A stretch of DNA of 64,000 nucleotides from Siminovitchia terrae (GCF_003605405.2 NZ_QYTW02000001.1:62001-126000); one strand, 5' to 3'; positions 48,400 through 57,225 are shown, counted from the stretch's first letter. Notes: generated by a model from the letters alone, not told the origin. Program-made: numbers and translations.

Positions 48400-48965
48400 G
48401 GTAAATATACAGAAATAAATAGTAAAATGCAACAAGAAAAGTGAAGATGCCTGTTTATCGACGTACAGACTGGAATGGTTCTGACGAGATAAAGGAAACA
48501 CGCGTAACGGGGTGAAGCGATGTTGACTTATCGTAGGAGGAACCTTGAAGTCTGATGGTCGATAGGCATCGGAACTAGACAACAAGAAAAGTGAAAGCGC
48601 TCGGTTAGCGACGTACAGACTGGAGCTGAAATGTAGAAAACGGCGTATAGGGGCGACAAGCGCTGGCTGCCGAATGTTGCCACGTCCTGTGGCGCTGGCG
48701 GCACTAGGACATCCTGTCTGTCGGCTGGCTCAAGCTGCGACGTCCTGTCGCATCGCCTGCACTAGTACTTCCTGTACGTCGGAGGGCAATCCAACGAAGT
48801 CGTTCTTTGACTTCATTGGATTGACCGAAGCGACCTCGAGCCCCTGCCGTCTGCAACTAGACAATAGTTCCTCCGACGAGATAAAGGAAACACGGCGACG
48901 AAGGCCGCCTTAAGCCGCGCCATCCTGTCGCTTCACTTGCACTAGTACTTCCTATGCGTTGCGGG
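48400..48965. repeat. 140-bp repeats and a 59-bp-like unit between accB and spoIIIAH
   Basis: A full unit at about 48435-48583 has GATGCCTGTTTATCGAC at one end and GTCGATAGGCATCGG at the other; the stem is GATGCC / GGCATC, differing from GCGCC / GGCGC at 9403 on both arms. Partial units follow at 48587 and 48840. At 48700-48785 lies a copy of the 59-bp array unit (TCGGCTGGCTCAAGCTGCG). No gene is present. Confidence 0.75.
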
Positions 48966-49028
48966 CAACAATTGAATCGACGGACCGCTGTTCACTCTGA
49001 CAAAATCAAAAATGCGATCAAAAAGAAA

Positions 49029-49055
49029 GACGGACAGGCCCCCTTCCTCTCCGTC
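49029..49055 (-). terminator. Terminator of the spoIIIA operon
   Basis: GACGGA / TCCGTC stem followed by TTTCTTTTTG on the minus strand, just after spoIIIAH. Confidence 0.7.
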
Positions 49056-49061
49056 ATTTGC

Positions 49062-49592
49062 CTATTTTGTTTGAAATTCAACCGTGGCAACCGTCTGTGT
49101 ACCGATTTCCTCCCTGACTACTTGAAGGATACGTGCTGCATCAGCCTTGGAATGCTCTTTAGCTATTACTGTAATAAGCATTTCATTATTATCGGTCCGG
49201 ACCAACGCATCATCATATCCGAGGGACTTGATAAGGCTTTCCAAAGTCTTCTCTTTTGTTTCAAGGGCGGTTAAATCCTGCATCTTTGTATATAATTCAT
49301 TTTTCTCTTTGGCGGTTAGATCCGGGGAACCAACTTGGGAAGTTAAATCTGTAATTTCTTTGCTGCGTTTATCCTGAATTTCCAACCTTATTGTCTCAAA
49401 GGCCTCATCCCCAGATGCTTCAGTGATCACCTTCATATCTTTTTCATTTGTTGCCGTTTCACCTGAAGTCTCTTCTTTTCCACCTGTCGCGAAGTCTTTC
49501 TTGGCCGGATCAGATGTTACATAATATACGGACAGTACTACGACAAGGCTCAGCATAGTTAAGAGCCAAACTGTCTGTTTCTTTAAAAGCAT
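49062..49592 (-). CDS. spoIIIAH: SpoIIIAH, mother-cell channel protein
   Basis: 176 residues, shorter than the 218 of B. subtilis mainly in the linker. One N-terminal membrane helix (residues 7-24) and a C-terminal YscJ/FliF-like ring-building domain (about 95-176, ending TVATVEFQTK). It interacts with forespore SpoIIQ across the intermembrane space to form the channel feeding the forespore. Last gene of the operon, overlapping the spoIIIAG stop. Confidence 0.92.
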   Translation of the reverse strand: MLLKKQTVWLLTMLSLVVVLSVYYVTSDPAKKDFATGGKEETSGETATNEKDMKVITEASGDEAFETIRLEIQDKRSKEITDLTSQVGSPDLTAKEKNELYTKMQDLTALETKEKTLESLIKSLGYDDALVRTDNNEMLITVIAKEHSKADAARILQVVREEIGTQTVATVEFQTK

Positions 49593-50260
49593 TATGAATC
49601 CCCCTTTGACTTTTTCGGCATGACAGCCACTTTATGACTTGGAACATTAAGACCTCTTGTTACTGCCTCGACGATCCATTTTTTCACCTGGATATTTTCA
49701 GCTCCGCCTGCTACCACAAGAACCCCCTCAACCTCCGGCTTTCTCGTTTCCAGAACAATTGGAACCTCTTTGTCCCCTTCCTTGATCAGGACAAGCTGGT
49801 CCTCAGTTGATTGATCTTCGATTTTTCTCGTTCCGCCCTCTTTATCTTCTTCAACTGTCGTTTGATTTTTTAAAGTCTGGTTTTTTTCCAACACTGTTTT
49901 TTCTGTTGCTTCAACATTTACAACAACCGTAACATCGTGCACACCAGCTATTTGCTCTAGAGCTTCTTTCAATTGATTTTCATATCGATTCTCCAATTCT
50001 GTCATACCATTTTCAGAGTCCTTTTTTCTGCCAAAGGCTTCTGCATCATCAGCACCAGCTTCCAGTTCTTTCATGACTGCAGCTGAATCTTTCTCTTCTC
50101 CAGCTTTCCATAAATCAGAGATGATCATTAAGGCCGCGCCCACAAGCACAAGAATAAGAACGTAAAAGAATTTGTTGTTTTTCTTTTGTGATGGATTTCC
50201 TTTAAGATCTCCTGCCCATAAATTTTTCAACCAATCAAGAGGACCGTTTTTTTTACTCAT
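49592..50260 (-). CDS. spoIIIAG: SpoIIIAG, ring protein of the feeding-tube complex
   Basis: 222 residues. Membrane helix at about 30-46, then a periplasm-like ring domain (DVTVVVNVEATEKTV, KPEVEGVLVVAGGAEN). In B. subtilis SpoIIIAG forms a large 30-fold ring. Overlaps spoIIIAF by four bases. Confidence 0.93.
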   Translation of the reverse strand: MSKKNGPLDWLKNLWAGDLKGNPSQKKNNKFFYVLILVLVGAALMIISDLWKAGEEKDSAAVMKELEAGADDAEAFGRKKDSENGMTELENRYENQLKEALEQIAGVHDVTVVVNVEATEKTVLEKNQTLKNQTTVEEDKEGGTRKIEDQSTEDQLVLIKEGDKEVPIVLETRKPEVEGVLVVAGGAENIQVKKWIVEAVTRGLNVPSHKVAVMPKKSKGDS

Positions 50261-50883
50261 GGATCATCGGTTCCTCCCTTCACTACCAATTCTATTTTCG
50301 AATCTGGCACGTCCCATTCGATTGCGAGCATGTTCCGGAGCTTTTTTGTCCTTCTGGATTGATTATGCCTTGGCTGATCTTTAATCTGAATCGATACCTG
50401 CTCCACCTCGGCCACTGAATCTTTTTTTCTCATCGGCTCGACATAGACAGTTATTTTATTAATAGACTTCAAAATGCTTTCCAAATCCTGTGCGGGAGAA
50501 GAAGTGCTGGATATATTGATATTGGTTATGGTCATGCCATGACTTGCAATCATCTCCTTTTCAACTTTCTCTTTAAGTTGGACAGCCATTTGCTCTAATA
50601 TATATGCATGCTGTGATGTTTCTATTTCTCTTTTTTTTTCTTCCAATAATTTTTCCATAGCAGGGTTTTGACTACTTTGATCATTTAAAAATGAATGTAA
50701 AGCTTGATCAAAATCAGTGGAGAGAAATTTAAATATGGGCGTCACGACAATGGAAATCAACAAGAGGCCCACAACAAACTTCACATATTTCTTCATCGCT
50801 GTATCTGGGAGTAGCATGTCCACGATCATTGCCAGCAAAATAAAAATAACGATATTTATAATCCATTCTGAAATAAGCTGCAC
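50257..50883 (-). CDS. spoIIIAF: SpoIIIAF
   Basis: 208 residues. Two N-terminal membrane helices (about 8-26 and 33-50) and a soluble ring-building-motif domain facing the intermembrane space (residues about 115-205). Part of the SpoIIIA-SpoIIQ complex. 16 bases after spoIIIAE. Confidence 0.92.
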   Translation of the reverse strand: MQLISEWIINIVIFILLAMIVDMLLPDTAMKKYVKFVVGLLLISIVVTPIFKFLSTDFDQALHSFLNDQSSQNPAMEKLLEEKKREIETSQHAYILEQMAVQLKEKVEKEMIASHGMTITNINISSTSSPAQDLESILKSINKITVYVEPMRKKDSVAEVEQVSIQIKDQPRHNQSRRTKKLRNMLAIEWDVPDSKIELVVKGGTDDP

Positions 50884-50899
50884 GAAAACTCCCTCCCTA

Positions 50900-52087
50900 T
50901 CAGCGAATCATCATCGTAACGTTCCCTGATGTAATGACGATGGTTACACAGAGAAAAAACATGAAAGAAACGATCGCTAAGGACGCAAAAACATACATCA
51001 TACATTTGCTTATCAAATCTAGACAATTGATAATGGGGCCGTCGCCTACAGGTTGAAGCAAAGCACCTGCAAGCTTATAAACTAGAATAATGATCAGTAT
51101 TTTCACTGCCGGAAAAGCAGCGATCAGCAAAATGATTGCTACTCCTGCCAGACCGATCGTATTTTTGATCAATACAGATGCAGTTAATACCGTATCCGCT
51201 GCATCCGTGAACATTCTTCCCACAACAGGCACAAAATTGCCGGTGACATATTTGGCCGTTCTGATAGCAACACCATCTGTCACGGCCGTCGCTGTCCCCT
51301 GGATGGAAATAACACCTAAAAGCACGGCCATGAAGGCACCAAGAATGCCTATGCCCGCTTTTTTAAATAGGTTGGACAACTTTGTCACCTTATAATTTTC
51401 ACTCAATGCGCTGACAATCCCCAGAAGCAATGCCATAAATAAAAGTGGCAATACAACGGTCTGAATAAGGAGACCGCTCGTCTGGATCAAAAAGATTAAC
51501 ACAGGATGGAAGAATGCAGCAGAAGTGACACCACCTGACGAAGCAATCAAGGCAAGAATAAGCGGAATCAGAGCATAAATAAATTGTGACATCGATTCAA
51601 TTGCCGTTACCGCATAGTCTACTGTGACCCGAAAACTATTAAGCGCGATGATAATAAGAACCATAAATACAACCGCATAGGCAACCTTGGAAACGGCTCC
51701 TTTCTCAAATGCTGTGTGCAGCGATTGCAAAAATGCGCTGAAAATCGTCAATAGTAATAGTGTTCCCAGCAACTTTCCATTCATGGTCAGCTCTTGAAAA
51801 GCAAAAGCCCCAATTCCCCGAAACCACTCTTTAATGGAAAAAGACTTTTCTCCTTTTAAGAATTCAAGAAGTGTCCCCCTCTGACTTTCAGGCAGATATC
51901 CCCCATACTCATCCATAATGCTCTCCCAAAACCCTTGGAGTTCTTCAATTCCCAGCGTTTCAATCTGTTCATCCACCATTTTTGTGATGATATCATTTGA
52001 TGGTTCTTCTTCCTGCTCCGCCTGAATTGCAGATGCACCTGTAAAAAGTACAAAACAGAATAAGAACAGCTGGATTATGTTCCGCAT
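50900..52087 (-). CDS. spoIIIAE: SpoIIIAE, polytopic membrane protein
   Basis: 395 residues with a signal peptide (1-23, ending AIQA) and seven or so membrane helices from about residue 95 onward. Thought to form the membrane pore part of the SpoIIIA transporter. The N-terminal soluble stretch (EEPSNDIITKMVDEQIE) is typical of the family. Confidence 0.94.
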   Translation of the reverse strand: MRNIIQLFLFCFVLFTGASAIQAEQEEEPSNDIITKMVDEQIETLGIEELQGFWESIMDEYGGYLPESQRGTLLEFLKGEKSFSIKEWFRGIGAFAFQELTMNGKLLGTLLLLTIFSAFLQSLHTAFEKGAVSKVAYAVVFMVLIIIALNSFRVTVDYAVTAIESMSQFIYALIPLILALIASSGGVTSAAFFHPVLIFLIQTSGLLIQTVVLPLLFMALLLGIVSALSENYKVTKLSNLFKKAGIGILGAFMAVLLGVISIQGTATAVTDGVAIRTAKYVTGNFVPVVGRMFTDAADTVLTASVLIKNTIGLAGVAIILLIAAFPAVKILIIILVYKLAGALLQPVGDGPIINCLDLISKCMMYVFASLAIVSFMFFLCVTIVITSGNVTMMIR

Positions 52088-52113
52088 ATTCTTCCCCTCC
52101 GCCTATCGCGCTG

Positions 52114-52506
52114 TTATCTGACTGGCATCATATTGATGATGGTATCAATCAGAACAGTCAAAATGGGGACAGCCAAAGCCAGGATAAGTATTTTCCCTGC
52201 CAATTCGACCTTCGCGGCTATGGCTCCCATTCCGGCATCTTTGCTTATATGTGAAGCAAATTCAGCAATATAGGCAATTCCGATAATTTTTAATATTGTT
52301 TTCACATACATCGTATTAATACCAGCATTTGCAGCCAAAACTTCGATTGTTGCAATGATCCCATGTATCTGGTCAACCAAAAATAAAAAAATGGCACATC
52401 CCGTGAACAGAATTAGCAAAAAAGCAAAGGTCGGCTTCTGCTCTTTGATGATAAGGGCTAAAAAAGTGGCAATGAGGGCAATGCCCGCTATTTGCAGTAT
52501 GGCAAT
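52114..52506 (-). CDS. spoIIIAD: SpoIIIAD, probable ATT start
   Basis: About 130 residues if it starts at ATT (52506), close to the 133 of B. subtilis. The frame reads IAILQIAGIALIATFLALI, then KEQKPTFAFLLIL and the conserved GCAIFLFLVDQIHG, so the first helix is clearly coding. No ATG, GTG or TTG exists in frame before the TTG at 52419, which would remove the first helix. ATT lies seven bases after GGGAGGGAG. Membrane protein of the SpoIIIA complex; 15 bases after spoIIIAC. Confidence 0.8.
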   Translation of the reverse strand: MAILQIAGIALIATFLALIIKEQKPTFAFLLILFTGCAIFLFLVDQIHGIIATIEVLAANAGINTMYVKTILKIIGIAYIAEFASHISKDAGMGAIAAKVELAGKILILALAVPILTVLIDTIINMMPVR

Positions 52507-52521
52507 GACCGCTCCCTCCCA

Positions 52522-52725
52522 TCATTGAAATAAGAAGACCGATCTTATTTTTTGAAAAAGATCATCTACGATAGTAACAACCATGAATAAAATATAAATA
52601 AACCCAAACAAAGTGACCCATTGGGCGTATTCCTTTTTCCCGACTTGGTCAAGAATTGTATGCAAGAAGGCAACAACGATGCCGACCCCTGCTATTTTAA
52701 AAATTACATCCACATCAATGCCCAT
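52522..52725 (-). CDS. spoIIIAC: SpoIIIAC
   Basis: 67 residues, two membrane helices (IFKIAGVGIVVAFLHTIL and TLFGFIYILFMVVTIV), the usual SpoIIIAC size (68 in B. subtilis). In most bacilli it follows spoIIIAB closely; here 360 bases of repeats intervene. Confidence 0.92.
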   Translation of the reverse strand: MGIDVDVIFKIAGVGIVVAFLHTILDQVGKKEYAQWVTLFGFIYILFMVVTIVDDLFQKIRSVFLFQ

Positions 52726-52737
52726 CTCCTATTTCCT

Positions 52738-53060
52738 CCCATCCTTAAGAAAAGCGAAAGCGCAGGCAAACAATATGATTCCCGAGGAGGCAGTTCTTCA
52801 GCCACCACAGGGAAGCGGCTTGATCCTTGCGGGGGTAGGTGCTTGCAGGCTCAGATCGCGACATCCTGTCGCTTCGCTTGCACTAGCACGTCCTGTACGT
52901 CGACGCTGGCTCAGACCGCGACTTCCTGTCACTTCGCTTGCACTAGCACGTCCTGTTCTTCGGCTGGCTCAGATCGCGACTTCCTGTCTCTTCGCTTGCA
53001 CTAAGCACGTCCTGTACGTCGACGCTGGCCAAGAAAAACTTCTTTTATATAAAGTTTTCC
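52738..53060. repeat. Repeat insertion between spoIIIAB and spoIIIAC
   Basis: Starts with AAGAAAAGCGAAAGCGCAGG (left end of the 140-bp family) and continues with about three units of roughly 60 bp related to the 59-bp array (CTTCGCTTGCACTAGCACG, CCTGTACGTCGACGCTGGC). It separates two genes of one operon. Frames through it are not credible genes. Confidence 0.8.
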
Positions 53061-53085
53061 ATAGCAAGTTATACTTTCTTTCCTC

Positions 53086-53601
53086 CTAAAAAAGCAGGAT
53101 TATGAACAACAGTCCGGATAAAACGCCTAGGCTCTTCATAATTTTTTCGTATTTCTTTTGCTTCTCCCTTGCTTCATCCTCTTCCCTGTCGAGATGGGTA
53201 ACTGCCAGCAGAATTTGTTTTTGTTGGGTATATCGGTCATGCCGCCCAAGACTTTCACCAAATTGCATGAGGATTTCATATTCTCCAGTTTTCATATCCG
53301 TGTCTTGCCATACCTCATCAAGACTTTCCTTCCATGCTGACTTGACGCTTGCATCCGTTTTGGAAAGCTTTTCCGAAAAAGTTTTATATAAGCGTGCGGC
53401 TGGTTCTGGCATCTGTGAAGATATTTTTTTTGCAGCTTCTCCAAGCGGGGTATGGCTATACATGATTTCCGCATCTAATGCTTGCAGGGAGTCTTTGATG
53501 ATCCGCAGCTGTTTCGGTCTGCGGGTCAAATGACTAGAAGCCTCAAACCCTGCCCAAGTTGTTGTTCCGATTATTAAGAGAGCGCCAATCAGTTTAAACA
53601 T
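53086..53601 (-). CDS. spoIIIAB: SpoIIIAB
   Basis: 171 residues. Short N-terminal membrane helix, a long helical soluble domain with the conserved LTRRPKQLRIIKDSLQALD and a C-terminal membrane helix (SLGVLSGLLFIILLF). Resembles GspF-like parts of secretion systems. Its start overlaps spoIIIAA by eight bases. Confidence 0.93.
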   Translation of the reverse strand: MFKLIGALLIIGTTTWAGFEASSHLTRRPKQLRIIKDSLQALDAEIMYSHTPLGEAAKKISSQMPEPAARLYKTFSEKLSKTDASVKSAWKESLDEVWQDTDMKTGEYEILMQFGESLGRHDRYTQQKQILLAVTHLDREEDEAREKQKKYEKIMKSLGVLSGLLFIILLF

Positions 53602-54508
53602 GGGGATTCACAACTTGTCCGTTTTGATCCTTAATGGAAATAACGGTGCCTGGGCCATTATCCCGCGATAATTCGATGAATCGCTGAAAAACCTGCTGTT
53701 CAATGATTTCCCTCAGCAATGGCCGTTTGATGATTTCCTCCAAATCATTTCCATGTGTTGTCATCATTAATGTAATTCCGGCATTAACGGCCTCCATAAT
53801 GGCTTCTTTGTCTTCCCTGCGACCAATCTCGTCCACAATCAGTACGTCTGGACTAAGTGCCCTGATCATCATCATCATCCCTTCTGCCTTCGGACAAGCA
53901 TCAAGTACATCAACCCGCGTTCCGAACTGCAATTGAGGGATTCCATGTATACAGCCGGCTATTTCAGATCTTTCATCGACAATCCCTACTTTCATAGGGG
54001 AAATTTCGTTTTTTGAATAGCCAGTGGATACGATTCTCGCAAGATCGCGCAACAATGTTGTTTTTCCTGTTTGGGGAGGTCCAATAATCATGGTATGTTT
54101 CCATCCCCCATCATATAAAAATGGGATGAAACGTTCAGACGCCCCGATTTTTTCCCTGGCAACCCTTATATTAAAGGAAGCCAAATGCCTCAAGGCTTTT
54201 ACTCTTCCACCTTCCAATATAGCTTTTCCAGCAAGCCCAATCCGATGACCGCCCTCTATCGTGATATATCCCCTTCTTAACTCTTCATCCAATGTATAAA
54301 AAGAGTGGCCGGCCAAATTGCTGATCAACTGGTCCGCGTCAGCTTGTGTAAACAAATAAGGCAAGTAGCTTGTTACTTCTCTTGCGGTAACTTCCACCTG
54401 CCGATTGACCCGGAGACGTATCTCTTCTATCCCAGCTTTCATTTCGTCAGGCATTACATCAATTAATTTTGAGATCTCAATTGGCAGGATGCGAATGATA
54501 TTTTCCAA
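53594..54508 (-). CDS. spoIIIAA: SpoIIIAA, ATPase of the SpoIIIA complex
   Basis: 304 residues from the TTG at 54508 (RBS GGGAGAGGG), giving MENIIRILP; the frame is open 16 codons further but that part does not resemble the family. P-loop GPPQTGKT at 143-150, Walker B LIVDEIGRREDKEA, and GTRVDVLDACPKAEGMMMMI. Type II/IV secretion-like ATPase in the mother cell. First gene of the operon; a SigE promoter is expected just upstream (GTCATAAT with CATATTAG is seen at 54538-54570, but the spacing is 17). Confidence 0.94.
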   Translation of the reverse strand: MENIIRILPIEISKLIDVMPDEMKAGIEEIRLRVNRQVEVTAREVTSYLPYLFTQADADQLISNLAGHSFYTLDEELRRGYITIEGGHRIGLAGKAILEGGRVKALRHLASFNIRVAREKIGASERFIPFLYDGGWKHTMIIGPPQTGKTTLLRDLARIVSTGYSKNEISPMKVGIVDERSEIAGCIHGIPQLQFGTRVDVLDACPKAEGMMMMIRALSPDVLIVDEIGRREDKEAIMEAVNAGITLMMTTHGNDLEEIIKRPLLREIIEQQVFQRFIELSRDNGPGTVISIKDQNGQVVNPHV

Positions 54509-54693
54509 TGCAACCCTCTCCCAGACTTCTTTTCTACCTAATATGTATTCGGCCAAGCCCCAATTATGACCAGGCGCCTTTATTGAAGAACAAAAATCGT
54601 TGCAAAAACCCCTTTGAAAAATTGATCGAGCGGACTCTCTCTTTAACGTGATATATTAGTATTAAGACTGAATGAAAAGCAGGTGCACATGTC

Positions 54694-55218
54694 ATGACTA
54701 AAGAGAAAAGTATTGCGCTGGTAGGATTTATGGGGGCAGGAAAAACAACTGCAGGGGAACTGGCCGCAACAAAATTAAACTGGAATTTCATCGATACTGA
54801 TCAGGAAATAGAAAAAGAAGTCGGACTACCTACGACAGAAATTTTTAAAAAATATGGTGAAAAAGCTTTTCGTACCTATGAAAGAAATGTGATTGAAACA
54901 ATAACAAACGAGAAGAAGCAAGTGATATCACTTGGTGGCGGGGCATTCATGAATGAAGAAACTAGAAAGACATGCCTAGCAAAAACTGTTGTCATTTTCC
55001 TGGATATTTCTTGGGAAGCCTGGAAAAAGCGCTATGAATTGATTGTTGAAACCCGTCCCGTTTTGCAGGGGCGTGATTTAAACGAGATAAAGGAATTATA
55101 TTTAGAACGAAAACGTTTGTATGGACATCATCACTTCCGTATATTGACGGACAACCTATCTCCAGATGATGTAGCAAATAAAATTGTCGAATTATATTCA
55201 ACACCAATCTCTAGCTAA
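54694..55218 (+). CDS. aroK: Shikimate kinase
   Basis: 174 residues. Phosphorylates shikimate with ATP. P-loop GFMGAGKT at 11-18, shikimate-binding DTD near 36 and FRTYERNVIE, GGGAF around 90, and the lid region RPVLQGRDL. It runs opposite to spoIIIA and converges with aroD, so two steps of the shikimate pathway lie side by side. Confidence 0.94.
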   Translation: MTKEKSIALVGFMGAGKTTAGELAATKLNWNFIDTDQEIEKEVGLPTTEIFKKYGEKAFRTYERNVIETITNEKKQVISLGGGAFMNEETRKTCLAKTVVIFLDISWEAWKKRYELIVETRPVLQGRDLNEIKELYLERKRLYGHHHFRILTDNLSPDDVANKIVELYSTPISS

Positions 55219-55256
55219 ACTTGAACACTCTTACTTTTTACTGTAATAAGTGTTTA

Positions 55257-55293
55257 AAAACAGCCTCAGGCGAAAACTCTCCTGAGGCTGTTT
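55257..55293. terminator. Bidirectional terminator between aroK and aroD
   Basis: CAGCCTCAGG / CCTGAGGCTG with flanking A and T runs. Confidence 0.85.
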
Positions 55294-55303
55294 GGATACC
55301 CTT

Positions 55304-56056
55304 CTATTCTTTAGCTACTTCTTCCTTCATCATGGCAATCAATTGTTTAAGCTTTCTGACCGGAACCTGGCCAGGAGCTGAAGCCTCCACTCCCAAGCCA
55401 AATGTAAGAATGGAGCCATAGGTCCAGCCAATCATTCTGCTGATGGCACCAAGACTTCCCATCGACATCGTAATCAGGGGGATTTTCAAAGCTTTGCTGG
55501 CATCATTCGTAAGCTGAAGTAATTTCAAAACATCGTCTTTTGTTTCAGGCATGACAGCTGCCTTGGCAACGTCCGCACCGTAAAATTCGGCAAGGAACAG
55601 CTTTTTCATCATCTCTTCTTCAGATGGTGTGCAGTTGAAATTATGATAGGAGAGAATCAAACGCTTGTCATGTTTTTCTGAAACGTCCCTTAATTCCCTT
55701 ATATATTCAGGGTGACTCGAAACCTCATAATCAATCAAGCTGACGGCATTACTTTTACAAACTTCACCTATTAGCTTCACTTTCTGTTCTTCCGACAATG
55801 AAATCTGCTCGCCTCCCTCATGAATCGAACGGATCGTAAAAAGAAGCGGCAAATCGCTTTTTTCGGAAATTCCTTCTAGAACAGATAAGACGTAGGGAAG
55901 ATTGTCCAGTTTATGTAAAAAATCCGCTCGCCATTCGAGTAAATCTGGTTTTTCGGGCAAAACCAGATCAAGCTCCTCCATGATTTCTTCTTTGTTTTTC
56001 CCGGTTAAAGGCGTACATATATAAGGCATCTTTTCTTCTTTAAAAATTCTATCCAT
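55304..56056 (-). CDS. aroD: 3-dehydroquinate dehydratase, type I
   Basis: 250 residues. Schiff-base enzyme converting dehydroquinate to dehydroshikimate. Catalytic Lys in ADVAKAAVMP, His in LSYHNF, substrate Arg residues in LEWRADF and TIRSIHEGG, and GQVP near the end. The start at 56056 (RBS AAAGGTGGG) gives MDRIFKEEKMPYICTPL; compared with the usual N-terminus it lacks roughly six to eight residues. A repeat begins 18 bases upstream and may have replaced the original start. Confidence 0.93.
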   Translation of the reverse strand: MDRIFKEEKMPYICTPLTGKNKEEIMEELDLVLPEKPDLLEWRADFLHKLDNLPYVLSVLEGISEKSDLPLLFTIRSIHEGGEQISLSEEQKVKLIGEVCKSNAVSLIDYEVSSHPEYIRELRDVSEKHDKRLILSYHNFNCTPSEEEMMKKLFLAEFYGADVAKAAVMPETKDDVLKLLQLTNDASKALKIPLITMSMGSLGAISRMIGWTYGSILTFGLGVEASAPGQVPVRKLKQLIAMMKEEVAKE

Positions 56057-56069
56057 GCTTATTCCCACC

Positions 56070-56360
56070 TTTCAAGAAAAGCGCAAGCGCCTGTTCATCG
56101 ACGTACAGACTGACCCGAAATGCAGAAGACGACAGGTTAGGGGCGACATGCACAGGCCACCTCAATTCGCCACGTCCTGTACCTCGAAGCCGAAGTTGAC
56201 TTATCGTAGGGAAGCAGCTTACTTGGATTACCTCGTGAGAAGCTTCTCGGGTAGGCTGTGCAGTTTTGCGACGAGGTAAGGTTAACATCCTCGAATATGC
56301 TGCGAGCACATTGGTCGCGAAGTCTAATGGTCGATTAGGCGCTGGAGCTGGACATATCAA
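56070..56360. repeat. 140-bp-family repeat upstream of aroD
   Basis: AAGAAAAGCGCAAGCGCCTGTTC at 56074 (given in two overlapping parts) and GTCGATTAGGCGCTGGAGC near 56330 form the pairing ends. The middle is longer than in the 9403 unit and contains TTGACTTATCGTAGGG. Confidence 0.75.
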
Positions 56361-56403
56361 ATCATCATTCAAAAAAATTTCGTCTAATTTTTATAGCTTA
56401 CTG

Positions 56404-56600
56404 AATCAAATGCGCCTTGGCGTATTCGCGCCCAGATTTTATCGAGCTTAAGCTCGATAAATTTCCTCTGAAAATCTGTGGCATCCGCCGGGGGCTTTGA
56501 CTTTATTCAGCCGGGGTTTGAACCCCCACTGAATGGAATACCAATATGCATTCATCTCACCACTTACAGAAGCAGGCGGCTTCTGCTGAATGAAGTTAAA
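56404..56600. repeat. 196-bp hairpin repeat, copy E
   Basis: Same limits as the others. The central hairpin is ATCGAGC-TTAA-GCTCGAT, again with an intact stem and a different loop; this loop creates a stop in the frame that is open in copies C and D. It lies 47 bases from the efp stop. Confidence 0.9.
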
Positions 56601-56611
56601 ACCATTAAAAA

Positions 56612-56629
56612 CCGCGGGAAGTCCCGCGG
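56612..56629 (-). terminator. Terminator of efp
   Basis: CCGCGGG-AAGT-CCCGCGG, a 7-bp GC stem, followed on the minus strand by TTTTTAATGG. Confidence 0.85.
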
Positions 56630-56646
56630 CTGATCCCTTTATGCGA

Positions 56647-57204
56647 TTATGCCCTTGAAACATAGGAACCATCGGAAGTATTGATAACCAGTGTCTCACC
56701 TTCATTAACAAAGAAGGGAACTTGAACAACAAGACCTGTTTCCATCGTTGCAGGCTTGGATCCTCCTGAAGCAGTATCCCCTTTGATCCCTGGTTCAGTT
56801 GCAGCTACTTTGAGATTAACTGTATTTGGAAGCTCCACTCCCAGTGTCTCTCCATTAAACATGATGATATGCACTTCCATGTTCTCGAGCAGGAAGTTCA
56901 ATTCATGTTCAATCTGCGAAGCTGGAAGCTCGATTTGTTCATATGTCTGCTGATCCATAAAGACATACTGATCACCGCTTGAATATAAATATTGCATCGT
57001 CTTATTATCGATTTGCGCTTTACTTACTTTCTCTCCAGCGCGGAACGTCTTTTCTGCAATGGCTCCCGTACGGAGATTTCGTAGTTTGGAGCGGACAAAT
57101 GCTGCTCCTTTTCCAGGCTTGACATGCTGGAATTCAAGAACTCTCCAAATCCCTCCGTCAGTCTCTATTGTCAATCCTGTTTTAAAATCGTTTACTGAAA
57201 TCAT
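56647..57204 (-). CDS. efp: Translation elongation factor P
   Basis: 185 residues from the ATG at 57204 (RBS GGGAGGAAAC). Relieves ribosome stalling at polyproline. Three beta-barrel domains; the tip of domain I reads [10 protein letters not shown] with Lys32, the residue modified by 5-aminopentanol in B. subtilis. C-terminal signature [13 protein letters not shown]. 22 bases after papA. Confidence 0.96.
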   Translation of the reverse strand: MISVNDFKTGLTIETDGGIWRVLEFQHVKPGKGAAFVRSKLRNLRTGAIAEKTFRAGEKVSKAQIDNKTMQYLYSSGDQYVFMDQQTYEQIELPASQIEHELNFLLENMEVHIIMFNGETLGVELPNTVNLKVAATEPGIKGDTASGGSKPATMETGLVVQVPFFVNEGETLVINTSDGSYVSRA

Positions 57205-57225
57205 CCTGTTTCCTCCCAATAGAAG

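Noticed and set aside
52613-53089. Plus-strand frames across the spoIIIA repeats
   Set aside because: They run through low-complexity repeat DNA and antisense to spoIIIAC; composition is not protein-like.
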